60,122 nucleotides of DNA from Cephalotrichum gorgonifer (Eukaryota; Ascomycota; Sordariomycetes; Microascales; Microascaceae). The stretch is taken from NCBI GenBank assembly GCA_900312665.1, contig ONZQ02000006.1, positions 1,131,517 through 1,191,638 on the forward strand. The letters run 5' to 3'. The notes beneath the pieces are model-generated. The model did not search any database and was not told the DNA's origin. It saw only the letters and a list, made by a program, of their open reading frames with translations. Shown piece by piece: positions 1 through 11,157 of the stretch (the first letter of the stretch is position 1; every line of letters starts with the position of its first letter). The translations under genes and the position numbers were made by a program.

Positions 1-3000
1 TTTTTTTTTTTTTTGTTTTTTTTTTTTTTTTTTTAATTTCTTTTTGAATAACAGAAGCAAGGTGAGGAGTGGATACATCTATTGAGTGGACTCTTACTGT
101 ACTTGTATACGAGTATTCACAACTTGAAGTAATACAGGGTTCTGTATTTTACGACATATTCCATTCATCATGTAATCCTTATGCTTGCCTATTCTAGATG
201 AGCCCCAGAAAGTCAAAGGCCTACCCCATCCAAGGACTGCCCTTTGGTAATACCCGCCAGGCTTGGTTCTACACAACTGATAGATAAACCAGCTCCCCAG
301 TTGGATCCCTCGTGCGCCGAAACACAAGGCCGCACGGGACCCGAAATATGAATACCGTACTGTTGATCTCGTATGCTCCCGGGTAGGTCGCGTGGTCGTC
401 CGTTCGCGTCTAGCGAGTTCCCAACGCTCCCCGTCTTGGCAGGCACAAATATGGAGCGCCCGTATACTAATACATGTACTCTTACCAGTACACAAGGGGT
501 GCGTCTCTAACACATCCATTATTAGCACCGATGCCACTTCTTTGGGTAGTAGCCGGGAGAACAGGGTAGGTGGAGCAAGGGGACCTTGCTGGCGCCGACT
601 TACACGCAGGATTTGCTTTCCAGGCAGGGAGGAGACTGAGGCAGAAAGGCTGACGAAGAAAAGTTGAACGCACGAAGAAGGGGGGCGGGGGGCGGAGCCG
701 GTGGTGTTCCCTGGATTTCCGCGTTTCTTTTTCTTCTTCGTATCACCAGGTCAAGACCGCGGCTCGCGAGGGTCAGAAACACCGGTCATCTTGTAGACGC
801 TAAGGGAGATGAAGACCTAAAATATTACATTTGGGTGTTGAAGAATTCCCTCGCCCACTCGACCCATACTCGCATTGCCTAGCACTCAAAAGATCTAGTT
901 TGTCGGCGCTACCATCGTCATATGTTAAAAACGAAATGGGATTTGGGTAGCAGGAGCTCGTGCTCATAAGACGCCGGCCTGTCTCGAGACGGGGATCCAT
1001 GGTAATCGACCGGCATGAAGAATAACGGCCCCTGCTGGATCTTCATCTTCAGGCCCTAGCCACGAGCTGAAGAACGTGGCATACCACGTTCCCCCCCCCC
1101 TCGTTGATGCGCCTAGGACGTAACCACACCGCCCCCTGGTGATGTCCATTCGGTCTAACATCCCTGGAAATGAGAGGCCAATGCTACTGTGCCATGCGGA
1201 CTTGTGGAGGGGCAAAGCGAAGAATAGACTATTTATTAGGAGTGAACCATGGATCGGACTCCTGGAAATATGTCGACGAGGTGAAAGAAATCGACCCATG
1301 CCCCCCACACATCGGGAAGTGTTGTGGGGTCCATGCGGGATATGATCCAGTGCCTTGCCTGGCCCGACTTATTCCTCCACGTTGGGCAATCAGATAGATT
1401 CCTAGCGAAGGGGTTACCACACGTGGTATCGTGTCTTTGTATGTTACAAGTACTCTGTCCTCAGTAACCGAGGTCCTCTATAAGCCGATTCGTTTTCGTC
1501 ACCAGATAGTATTCCATCCTGGAATACTCGTGGGAGTACTCATTGGAGGTGTAGGATTTGGAGAGGAGACCATAATTAAGCCCAGTAAAGGGTAGACTCG
1601 TAGGGGAAGAGCAGTCCTGTATGGGCCGCCTATGTCGCCAACGGATTTATTCCAGTTGGAAAATATCTGCAGGATGTCATCAAACTCTTTGAAATTCCTA
1701 GCGACATCTCGATCAAATAGGTGGGGTTCACTAGAAGTGCCCCTTGCTTCTGTGGGAGAGAAGGCAACGGACCATATGCCGCCGAGTTGGGTAGCAGGGG
1801 TGTTTCGCAAGAGAAATTGGCCGCCCCATCATCCCGTGACGGGTTGACCTACACATTTCAGATTTCAGCTTGAGGGTAGGATCAGACCGGCTCCCCACCT
1901 ACCCTTCAACACGCGTTTCTTTCCCACAGAATAGATATAAAGACGAGAGATGCGCCCTGGAGACTGGCCTGGGATCTTGCAGTCTCCGATTAGGCAGCGT
2001 CCCTGCTTTCTGTGGGGTGATTTGATCCCCACTGGAGGACTGAATATGTGCTATGACGCGAGTGGAAGTTTGTCCGCTGGTCGGCGATAACCGGGCGAAG
2101 AACGGCGCTACGGCCCCGCATGCCGCCCCGGCCCCATCTCCGAACAGTCCCCACCCCGAGGAAACGGCCCGGGGAAATGTGGAGACTCAGCCTGCATTTC
2201 GAAGGCGCTGTGGCTGTTGGAGACAAAACATCTCTTCTATACGACCCATTTGACACTTATAATGCCTGAAATGGGCCGAAGACGCCTGGTCTTGGCAGAA
2301 CAATATCATATTGCTTTGAGTTCATCATTGACTCTGCAACGGAGCATGACAAGAATATTGCCTACGCTTTATGCTATGACTTTGTAAACTCATCTCTGGT
2401 GACATTTGTACTTAGACAGATATCCCAGTTCCGTTCAATACTCATTATCGGACGAGCTTGTACATACCATAACCATGTTCCGGGAGGCAGGACTTCTCCA
2501 CCTTGTTGGCTCTCTGGCGTTGCCGGAGGACTGACATGGGACTCGATGCACGTCGAAGCTGCGCAAGGATTATACGTGGAGCTAGTGGGCACGCGGGAAA
2601 TGTGGGGCAGAGGCAAGGGTGGCCAACTAGAACGACTGGTCTCGACCTGACAAATTGCATTATTCTGAGCAGGCTCTAGCATCCAACCTATTGGGGGTGC
2701 GAGCGACTCAGCTGCATGCATTGATATGCAGTCCCTACATGTGATGGATGGTGATAGCTCCGTAAACATACGGATATCTCCCTCGTAGTGGACGCCTCCA
2801 CTGCAGCCTGGACCAATATCAACTTCAGGTCGACCCGAACCCCGGTTCTTGCAGCGCCTCCCTCTACCCCCAATCCTGGAGTCTCGAGGAATGGCATGCG
2901 TCTAATTTGACACCATACGTGCTGCCGTTCATTGGGCCAAGCAGTGCAATAATGCAATGCAACTTCAGCCCCAAAACCCATGCTCGGGAGTTCAAATTGG

Positions 3001-3203
3001 CCGCGGGGCCAGGCTGGCAGCCGATATAATGTGATGTTCTCCAGCTACCTTGTGTGCCGACCCTGTTTCCGTCGTTCAGCAACCTTAATGAGCCATCTGG
3101 AGCTCTAACTCCAACCGGTCGGGCCTAGACTCTGGAGCTTTATGCGAAAATTCTCAAGCCTGAAACCCGTTTCTTCTTCGTCATACTCACGAGTAGTAAA
3201 ACA
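1..3203. other. Gene-free stretch opening with a poly(T) tract
   Basis: Positions 1-34 are almost pure T (one G at 15), a low-complexity tract at the contig edge. The rest has only short overlapping open frames on both strands, with no codon-position bias and no motif I recognise. The longest, on the - strand at 1499-1810 and 2374-2769, do not resemble a known family and do not extend through plausible introns. I see no RNA gene. Confidence 0.6.
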
Positions 3204-4196
3204 ATGTCGTCAGAAAATGGACAGGACCCTTGCAGCTTCGAGGGCAACGCCGACCTCTATGGCTTGGGAATCCGCGTCGGTGTCTATCTCCAAACTATCT
3301 CTCTCGTGATGGCGAGCATCTTCGGACAGACAGCGACGCTCAACAAGATGAACTACGCGTGCGGCATCTTCCAGTTCGCCCTAACTGTTGGCCTCTGTAT
3401 CCTCTCGACCTCATCGTCCGAATTCAGATCCGTCGAGGCCGCCCTGGTCGTGTTGCTAGCCCTCTGCTCGTCCTTCCAGGCGCCCTCTTTCGCGGACAGC
3501 ATAATCATGCGTCGCCCGTGGACGCTGAAGAAGGTACAGGCGTGGGTTCAAGACGCGGGCCTGCCCATCTTCAGAGTCCTTGTCGAGTTTGCTCTAATCC
3601 TCTATTCTGTCTGGTTCTGGTTCCGCGGCCTCGACGTCCTGTCGCACTCGGACACGTGCACAGCGTATGCCTTCTTCTTCTCGCGCGTCGACCTATACGG
3701 CTGGTTCCGCACTCTGGGAAAGGTCTACATCATCTACAAGGTGGCAATCGAGGCCGTAGCGACCGCTCTCTGGCTCAAGCACAGGTTAAGTAGCAAGAAG
3801 CCCGACAACAGCCTCCCGAACGATACCCTTGTTTCAAACGTATATAGCGCCTGGGACATTCTCGAAAGACATGCTCATAGGTTCACCGGAGTCGTCCAAC
3901 TCGTACTGGTATTGTTCTTCGCCCTGAGCGTGGAACTCATGATCCGGTGGAATGGTATCACGTCGGTCTCGGGCCTAGGGAACGTTGGGCAGCTGATAGC
4001 ACTTCTCGTCGGCCTTGGAGTCCTCATTTCTGTTGCGCTAGAGTGGGAGCATGGCGAGTCGAGGCCTCTTCCTGTAGATGGCCGATACCCAGAGGGAGAC
4101 ACAGGAGTCCGGCGAGTGGGTATAAGAAATGAGCTTCTGGCCCTCGCCCGAGGACCAAGTTTAAGGCGAGCCGGAAGCGAATCGACTCACGGGTGA
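3204..4196 (+). CDS. Polytopic membrane protein of unknown function
   Basis: A single uninterrupted 330-codon frame starting at an ATG preceded by a run of A (consensus-like fungal context) and ending TGA. The product begins with a short polar head containing CSFEGNADLYG, then alternates hydrophobic stretches and loops. About seven membrane segments can be seen, near residues 25-42, 52-70, 77-93, 123-142, 170-190, 223-243 and 253-275. A charged, proline- and arginine-containing tail follows, probably cytoplasmic. This layout matches a common uncharacterised multi-pass family of filamentous ascomycetes. No catalytic motif is visible. The head motif and lack of introns are as I remember for the family, but no function is known to me. 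Confidence 0.8.
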   Translation: MSSENGQDPCSFEGNADLYGLGIRVGVYLQTISLVMASIFGQTATLNKMNYACGIFQFALTVGLCILSTSSSEFRSVEAALVVLLALCSSFQAPSFADSIIMRRPWTLKKVQAWVQDAGLPIFRVLVEFALILYSVWFWFRGLDVLSHSDTCTAYAFFFSRVDLYGWFRTLGKVYIIYKVAIEAVATALWLKHRLSSKKPDNSLPNDTLVSNVYSAWDILERHAHRFTGVVQLVLVLFFALSVELMIRWNGITSVSGLGNVGQLIALLVGLGVLISVALEWEHGESRPLPVDGRYPEGDTGVRRVGIRNELLALARGPSLRRAGSESTHG

Positions 4197-4839
4197 AAAG
4201 ACCCCGGTTTTGATATTGTTTATCCGCTAGATCTGCGGGCACCATGATATCGGGAAAGGGTGTTTACTGGAGGCATTGGGAGGAGCTCAGAGACCTGGCG
4301 CTGATTCTATTCCCCCCCTGGTGTTACAGGCCAAGGACAGCCACACCTCGGCAGAAACACCCGGCATTCTTCTCTCTCTAGCTTCTATTGAGGAGTATGA
4401 ATGGAAAATGCACAAGTACGCTAGTGATATGGTGCTGATGACCTATTGAATGGCTGTATCGAGCTTTGGGGACTAGCCGATTGGTAGCGAGGGCCAGAGC
4501 GAAGGTGAGGATAGATTTGTTAGATACGTTGTAATTATTGAAACCGACACAGCTTTTGACTTGATCTTTCACCCGAAGAGGCATTTGTGAGTGTGGTTTT
4601 GCTCTACTAACGTATTGGGCTTGTGGTAATACCTCCTCCGCAGCTGGACAGGCCCAATAGTTGACCGCGCTGCATTTAGACTCCGCACCATATTGCAACT
4701 CATGAGGATATATAAATGGAATTCAGACCTATAGTAATGAGTGATATATATACATCGTGGAGCAAAGTAAGTGAGTACAAATAGACTACACTGCTTGAGC
4801 CTATTACAAGAGAAAGCTTTCCTTTAATGAGTCAGACTA
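4197..4839. other. Spacer between convergent genes
   Basis: This lies between the 3' ends of the membrane-protein gene (+) and the fructosamine-kinase-like gene (-). It presumably holds both 3' untranslated regions. The AT-rich segment around 4735-4755 contains alternating TA bases. Nothing else is recognisable. Confidence 0.5.
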
Positions 4840-5971
4840 CTAATACCCAAAGTTCTCAACCAGATACACTAGATCCTCTAGTGCCTGAGCCCTAGTTTGG
4901 CTACCGGGAACATGTGCGGAGTACATCAACCTCTCCTTTACACAGTAGAGGCGATTTCGGTCGTCATATTCTTGCTTCGGTTCGTCCGGCTTGAAGTTCT
5001 TGAAATACTCATTCCTGTACTCTTCGTCCTTCATACGGTGGTGGTCCACCCGCCACATTCCAATGGCCATCTCATGATGGGCGTAATACGCACAAGAGTC
5101 GAAAATGTAAATGTTTTTCGTCTCAGGATGAGTCCCAATGTTCCCTTCCCAAAGGTCGCCATGGATCAGGCACGGCTTCACACTCCTCCCGTCTTGCTCC
5201 AGAGGACCCAGCAGCCTTGGGATGACCTTCTCGAGGGTGGTTTCCATGGCTTCGTCAAGCTCTTTCCAAAACCCATTCGCCTCTAGATCGAGCTTGTACA
5301 CGCCTGCCAGGAGCTTCCCGTAAAACGATACCCAACTCGGGTCCCAGTCCGCCGCCAACGGCAGCTTACCGTCGTAGGGGGTCACATGGAAGCCGAACAT
5401 TCCTGTCGGCGACACGCTTTGTCTGTGAAGGTCCGCGATCGTCTCTGCGAGCTTGACCGGATCGGGCAGGCTATGGTCGATTTCGAGGTAGTCGCAGAGA
5501 AAGTAGTATGCCCCCTCATCATCCAGGCATTGGCCCGTTCCTCTTGGGGTTGGGACGATTGTTGGCATCGTCTTTGACAGTTCCATCATACACGAATATT
5601 CCCCTAAAACTCTCAGTTCGGCAAGGTCCCCTTTCACTACCTAAACCGATGTTAGTCACTTAGTTTGGATACCGGATGTCTTATGCTGCTTTTGATGACT
5701 TGCCTTCAGAAAGAAGTGGTGAGCGACGTCTCCTTCTTCGAGCACCGCGATTTTGGCCGTCGATGACCACGCAGAGTGGCCATGTCTTTCGGCGGAAATA
5801 ACATCTCCGGGAAGAGCTACTTGCTTTAGCTCATCTACATCTTTCGGTGTACTAGATTTCTCCCAGTCAGGTCCGGACTCTCCATCAGAACACACCTTCA
5901 ATAATAGCCCGGTCTAGGTCTAGATAAATTCCTGCGTGTTGGACAGGAGCGGTGGTTGTGGGTGCTGACAT
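4840..5971 (-). CDS. Fructosamine/ketosamine-3-kinase-like protein, 5' end uncertain
   Basis: Members of this APH-like kinase family phosphorylate sugar adducts on glycated amines and proteins. The main exon (4840-5640) carries the nucleotide/catalytic motif HGDLWEGNIG and the following metal-site segment FDSCAYYAHHE, then GMWRVDHHRMKDEEY, all characteristic of the family. A second exon (5704-5898 and a little upstream) supplies the N-terminal substrate-side segment with AERHGHSAW and ends FFLK. The join needs a 63-base intron (5641-5703) with a GC donor (GCAAGT) and a TTTAG acceptor, in phase 0. Upstream, the only good ATG (5969-5971, reading MSAPTTTAPV) is in a different frame from that exon. 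An extra base near 5896-5898, or a missed intron, is needed to connect them. The frame of the second exon has no ATG of its own. The gene may therefore be starting to decay, or the assembly may have an error. Confidence 0.72.
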
Positions 5972-6400
5972 GTCTAGGGTGCGAGATCGTTTGGAGTGAT
6001 GGCTTCAAAGCGTGAATGGATGCAGAGGTGAATCGAAGGGATAAGACAGTGAATTAGGCTTCTCATTCGGCTTATCCCTTTCAAGAAGAATGTTTTGGGG
6101 GGTTGAGGGGGGTTGGGAGAGGAAAAGGGGGGGGGCATTCCTGGGCTTTACATTCCAGCTACCCCTTGCCTCGACATGAATCCGACGAGTGAATGACTGA
6201 GTCGCCGTGCTCCAAGTTCGCGCCTGGCCTTGCTCTCCCGCAGCCCAAGCGGCCCTCCCCTGGTGCCCTCCACACCATGTCTACTTGGCTCTGCATATTT
6301 ACAGGACCCCCAAACATGAGCCGGCCGAAAAGCGAATCATCATACCGAGACAGAAGGAACCGAGTCCGACCATCCCACGATACTAGCCGTTTATTCATGC
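5972..6400. other. Divergent spacer upstream of the transporter remnant
   Basis: This separates the - strand kinase from the + strand transporter fragment. It contains G-rich runs near 6097-6136. A small open frame on + starting at the ATG at 6316 runs to 6405 in a different frame from the transporter. It could be the old transporter N-terminus after a frameshift, but that is not provable here. Confidence 0.4.
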
Positions 6401-6583
6401 TATAGCAACAGACAAAAGAAATACATCGTGGCTCTCGTCGCTTTTGCGGGATGGTTTTCGTCCCTGAGCAGCTTCATCTACTTTCCCGCCATCCCATCCA
6501 TTGCCGAGGACCTAGGTACTAGCATCCAGAACATCAACCTGACCGTGACCGCCTACCTGACCATGTCCGGCATCTTCCCAGCA
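6401..6583 (+). pseudogene. MFS (DHA1-type) transporter, N-terminal fragment of a split gene
   Basis: The frame reads YSNRQKKYIVALVAFAGWF, then SSFIYFPAIPSIAEDLG and NLTVTAYLTMSGIFPA. This is the cytoplasmic lead-in, first membrane helix, external loop and start of the second helix of a drug:H+ antiporter-type major facilitator. There is no in-frame ATG between the stop at 6317-6319 and this segment, so the start is lost or in a missing exon. After codon 6581-6583 (Ala of GIFPA) the similarity ends abruptly and the reading turns into another gene in a different frame. The missing remainder begins at 21850 on the same strand, so this is half of a gene cut by an insertion. The fragment alone cannot make a transporter. 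Confidence 0.88.
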
Positions 6584-6584
6584 T

Positions 6585-8995
6585 GTGTTCTCCGCCTTTA
6601 CTTGGGCTGTAGCGAAGTCGATGAAACCAGTCTCCGGCAAAGCGGATATCCGGCCTATAGAGACAGACGACCCGAGTGGTCCGGAGGCGTGGAAATCATT
6701 TACACTACATGATTCCCAGCTTTCCAAACTGGCCCAAGACATCTAAAGCACTGGACTTGGAAGCTTAGAAGATGTCTATCTGAGCATCATCCCACCGCTG
6801 AGCAGAGAGAAGAAACTCCCACAGCTTGGTGCCGTCATTCACCGGGCGCAAGAGCAAGCGAGGAACCATCAACAGCTCGGGAATTAGAAGGAAGCTGCCG
6901 ACTTATACCTGTGGCTCTTTAAAATGGCCAAGTCAGTCCTGGGACAAGATGATATGACTGCTCTATTGGTAGACTTCCTCCGGGTAGTAACCCATACTGT
7001 CGAGCTAAGGAAAGCCCAACGGTTTGAAAAAGATCATGTTAGGGAGTTACACCTGCTCAGATCGAATATCAAGGAGAAACTACGGAGTCCTGATGTTGAC
7101 GGCATTCTGGCAGCCCTTATGTCCTTGTATAAGAGGCAGGGCTGTCCTTGGGAATGCGATCTTACCCAAACAACTACAGATATAAATCACACAAGCAATG
7201 CACTCGGATATACGAGAGTGCATGAGATAGCTTTCAAGGACCCCTTCGTGTCTATTGAGCCTGAGATGAAGCTTAATGGGGGGGTAAATGCAAAAGACAT
7301 CCTCGACTGGATATCACTTCACTACGCAGCCGCAAATTCTTCCCACGGTGCTTTGAGAAGCCTATTAAAATTTCGGGCAGATGCCAACATGCACGATATC
7401 CGCGGACAGACACCAATACACTACGCCTGCCAGAATGATTCCATTTCGATTATACAGGATCTCCTGCGAGAAGGTGCAGAGATTAACATGCGAGATGTAG
7501 ACAGAAAAGCGCCGCTACACAAGGCAGCAATCATGGCCAGAGCAAAGTGGTACAATTGTTGGTTGAGGCAGGGGCTGATGTAGGTATTGTGGATGGCTTG
7601 AGAAACACTCCGCTGCATCATGCTGCATACAGGGGATATACATCACTGGTCCAGTTTCTGGGAGATGCAAGCACAACAGTATATGACCACAATGGAAGGA
7701 CCGCCTTACATCTAGCGGCGATGCTAGGAGACAGTACTACTGTGGAAAAAGAAGCAGCCATCGCCAGGAACGATCATGATCACGAGGCTACGACCAAGTA
7801 TCTTCTTGAAGTGGCTAAGGCCGATGTAGAGGTAAAGGATAGGGCGGGCTGAACATCACTATATCTTGCTACCAGGGCGGGCGACAAGGCCCTCACCCTC
7901 ATCAAGCACCTTGTTGAAATCGGTAAAGCCAGCACAGAGGTAAAGAATATGAAGGGCCGGACACCGCTACATATTGCTACTGAGAGAGGCGATAAGGCCC
8001 TTGTACTCATCGAGTACCTTGTCGAAGAGGCTAAGGCCGACATAGAGGTACAGGATCGGTGGTACAGGAGGCCGCTACATCTTGCTTCCAGAAGAGGCCA
8101 GGTGGAGGCCGTCAAGTATCTCATTGAAGAGGCCAAGGCTGATATAGAGGCAAAGGATACAGATAGCTGTACATTGCTACACCATGCCTCTTGGGGAGGT
8201 GATATAGAGGCCATAAAGTATCTCATGGAAGTGGCCAAGACTGACGTGGAGGCAATCGATAACTGGGGCCGGACATCACTGCATCTTGCTTCTGTAAGAG
8301 GCCATGTAGAGGCCGTCAAGTACCTCACTGAAGTGGCTAAGGCAGATATAGAGGCAAAGGATGGGGATGGCCAGACACCGCAACACTACGCTTCTGATAG
8401 AGGCCATATAGAGGTTATCAAGTACCTCATTGAGGTGGCTAAGGCTGATGTGGAGGCAATCGATGAATGGGGCCGGACACCTCTTTATGAAGCTTCTCAG
8501 AATGGCCATATAGAGGTTGTCAAGTATCTCATTGAAGTGGCCAAGGCCAATATTGAGATAAAGGATCAGGAGGGCTGGACGCCACTTCAATTTACTGCTG
8601 GGCGTGGCCGTGGGATGGAGGCCATCAAGTACCTCATCGAAGTGGCTAAGCTTGATACAGAGATAAAGGATCAGGACGGCCGGGGGCTTCTCCACCTTGC
8701 CGCTGAGAGTTTTCAAGGTACGGAGACAGAGATCATCAAGTATCTCGTCGAAGTGGTGAAGGCTGATGTAGAGGCAAAGGATAAGGAGGGCCGGACACTA
8801 CTATACCTCGCTTCTAGTGGAGGCTATATAGAGGCCATCAAATACCTCGTTGAAGTGGCTAAGGCTGATATAGAGGCAAAGAATAAGGAGGGCTGGACAC
8901 CGCTCTATATTGCTTCTAGGAATCGTCAACGTGCGGCCGCCAAGTATCTCACTGACGTGGCTAAGGCTGGCATGGAGGCGAAGGATAATGTATAA
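6585..8995 (+). pseudogene. Ankyrin-repeat protein gene, 5'-truncated and disrupted
   Basis: From 6585 the frame reads VFSAFTWAVAKSMKP, SGKADIRP, AWKSFTLHDSQLSKLAQDI, STGLGSLEDVYLSIIPPLS and KEAADLYLWLFK. This is the helical region that precedes ankyrin repeats in many Sordariomycete NLR-like proteins. The frame is broken by TAA at 6744-6746 and TAG at 6885-6887. It continues through an ATG at 6924 into ankyrin repeats, shifts by one base near 7527-7537, meets TGA at 7850-7852, then stays open to 8995. All segments fit one ancestral protein. The true N-terminal part is missing because coding sequence begins at the junction with the transporter. It probably makes no full-length product. A shorter protein from the ATG-containing 7949-8995 frame (about 348 residues, ankyrin only) cannot be excluded. 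Confidence 0.85.
7790..8992 (+). repeat. Ankyrin repeat array of about 12 units
   Basis: Successive units of about 34-36 codons (102-108 bases) share the core KYLxEVAKADIEAKD followed by GRTPLHLAS or close variants. Units in the middle differ at few positions, including at DNA level (for example the recurring aagtatctcattgaagtgg). The array spans the TGA at 7850-7852. Such highly similar tandem units are typical of fungal NLR-type repeats that expand and contract by recombination. Confidence 0.85.
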
Positions 8996-9733
8996 TAGAC
9001 TCGGGACTACAACTGTGTTGGGGGGGGTCAACGATCGTGCCAAGTCTCATATCTACCGGCAAAAGGGTGAGCTCAGGAGGTCTTGCCAAAGTCACAGGTT
9101 CAGGGTTGAAGCGGGAGTTGAAGTCACATTCAAAGTCCCGAACCCGAGCTCCCGGGCTCACTCAGCAGGCTCACAAACGACAGGGCAGGACAAAGGGACT
9201 TCTATTTCGAGGCTTTAAACTGACCCGAAGGGTCGGGTCAAATAATTCTAAGATGCATAACCCGAATGCCTGGAATCAGGGGTTCCGGGTGGCCCCAAGT
9301 TTAGAAACTCGAGTATACAGTACGTCTCCGAACAGTGGGGCCGGGCTCCTCCGAGTCGCGGGCGCGGGGCCGTGCCGTTCCGCACCACGGCATTAGCCCC
9401 ACGGCATTAGCCCCGCCCCGGTACCCTGCATTTAAACCTGGGCATAATTCATTCGGTATATGAGCGGTAGGATTCGCCCGAGCCTTTGTCCTGCTCCTTT
9501 CATTTGATACCCCTTCCCTTTTCTCCTTGACCTCTTTTGCTGCAGTAGCCTTCATGGAGTCAACTTTCCCGTCCTGCCACTGGTTGTGGATTAGGTTCCT
9601 CTTAAATCCGCCGATTGTAATGTGGGTTCATTCCTTGTAACCTGATCATATATCCCCATTTGCAGTCAAGAGTCGGGTCCGCAATATTCCTTCATCGAGA
9701 GAGCGAAGCTATGTTATTGTTCCCACATCAACG
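8996..9733. other. Intergenic stretch in the island with short repeats
   Basis: No gene is evident. It contains a short inverted pair TGACCCG/CGGGTCA (9221-9227 and 9234-9240) and a tandem direct repeat of ACGGCATTAGCCCC near 9387-9415. The part at about 9061-9175 weakly resembles 16080-16190 on the other side of the NLR. Confidence 0.45.
9061..9175. repeat. Possible diverged repeat, left copy
   Basis: It shares blocks such as aaagggg-type lead-in, cacaggt and gaagtcacac/gaagtcacat, followed by cccgag...gctcac, with 16080-16190, in the same order and orientation. By eye the similarity is partial, so the call is tentative. If real, the two copies bracket the kinase-like remnant and the NLR. 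Confidence 0.22.
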
Positions 9734-10473
9734 ATGGACGACAGATGCATTCCTCGGAAAGTCAAGGTACGCCTAACTTACAGGATTGGCTTTTCTTTCC
9801 TTATACTAATCTCGCGATACCGCTAGCCTCGAATCGGTTGCAGCATTGTGCACACAGATGCGACCCGTATCGAGCACGTCGATCCCGACGAACATGACTA
9901 CCCTGATGTCCTCATCCTGACCATCCGCCGAACCTTGCTAGACAGCATCTTACTTGCCATCATCTCCGTCCTCCCATGGCCGCTGGTAATCCTTGCCAGG
10001 GCGCTCTTTCCAGGCATCTTCCTTCCGCAAAGGTTCATCATGAAGAAACAAAAAGACAGCCGGGAGGACGAGTTTGAGTATGAGAAGTCGATGTATGATA
10101 TGCTGAGCGACCTGCAGGGGCATCAGATCCCAATCTGCTACGGCGAGGGGAGGTACGAGGGTCTCGCGCGTTACTCCTATCATATGTAGACGGCAAAAGG
10201 GCGTCTAGCATCGTCGATATCGATCCGGCCGACTTCCGCTGACTGCTGCGGGAAACCTTTTCCGCATTCTTCCCCTGCAAGGCTGTTCCGGGCGATTTAA
10301 AACTGGTCAACTTTATCTTTTCGGAGCAGAAAATCATTGTTCTAGACCTAGAACATCTCGACGTTGTCGGCGGGAACCCGGAAGACATGGAGTATAATGC
10401 CAAGTCCTCTCTTGACATACTTATGCCGTTTTACAAGATTAACCAGGGGAATGCGATGAACCCGGACGGGTAG
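9734..10473 (+). pseudogene. Protein-kinase-like gene, disrupted
   Basis: Exon 1 (9734-9766, MDDRCIPRKVK) is followed by a 60-base intron (9767-9826) with GTACGC donor, TACTAAT branch site and CTAG acceptor. Exon 2 reads CSIVHTDATRIEHVDPDEHDY, a hydrophobic patch, QRFIMKKQKDSREDEFEYEK and LQGHQIPICYGEGRYEG. A one-base loss near 10160-10165 then shifts the frame to SYVDG, where TGA at 10240-10242 interrupts it. After that GDLKLVNFIF and IIVLDLEHLDVV correspond to the catalytic-loop and metal-binding parts of the small fungal kinase-like family (HGDLKxDN and DLE in place of DFG). The C-terminus ends at 10473. With one frameshift and one nonsense codon it is probably dead. Its 5' part could still give a short product ending at 10189. 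Confidence 0.75.
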
Positions 10474-11157
10474 CGGAGCCCCAGCTGGCCTTCGCTGTCA
10501 CGATAGAGGACGGGGAGATAGGGTGGTCGTCTAGTTTGATCTGAATAACAGCCCCTCGGGACTGAGGACATTATATAAATGTGGAATTAGGGACAGGATG
10601 GGCGGGTTTTTTTGTCGCAACGGGGAGGGTCTCTCGTCCCTTGCTGTCCTTGAAAATTTCATCCGAGACACCTTTTCACCCTTCAGGGCCGGCGGAGGGC
10701 TACCTGCACCCGTTATTTTGCCCGACCGTTGATGAGTGGTGGTATAGACGTGGCCCTCGCCAACGCCAATGTCGCTAACCCGTGTAGGCTTAGTTCACCG
10801 TTGAGCGCAATGATGGCGAAGCTTCATAGCACGGGCGTACTCGATCGCTGTTGGTAGTCGTGATAGCGTCTGCACACCTCGCAAAAGCTCCTGCGCTGGT
10901 CGAGAAGGCCTCAGCCTGTCCGCCAATCACGTCCACAGGATCCTTGACAGCGCAGATGTGACCTGCAGCTTCGACATTACCACCTCGACGTCCAATTCAC
11001 CATTTAACCTGCAGGGACGGGACAGTCAGGGTCGCACCCAGCTACGTTTCCCCGCACGATGCCCAACATGGCCTTCTTCCAAGTATCCTCTTGCCGTCCG
11101 CAGAACATGGCCTCTGCCAGACTCTTTGACATCACAGAGTCAGGCTAAGCCGCAAAC
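10474..11157. other. Spacer upstream of the NLR
   Basis: There is no codon-biased frame and no recognisable gene. This stretch probably contains the NLR promoter and 5' leader. No clear TATA box is close to the NLR start codon. Confidence 0.45.

Noticed and set aside
1499..1810. A 103-codon - strand frame with NFKEFDDILQIFSNWN as a possible gene relic
   Set aside because: No extension through introns on either side and no family I can name; not enough support.
7790..8992. Regular tandem units as a CRISPR-like array
   Set aside because: The units are coding ankyrin repeats with no unique spacers, in a eukaryotic genome.
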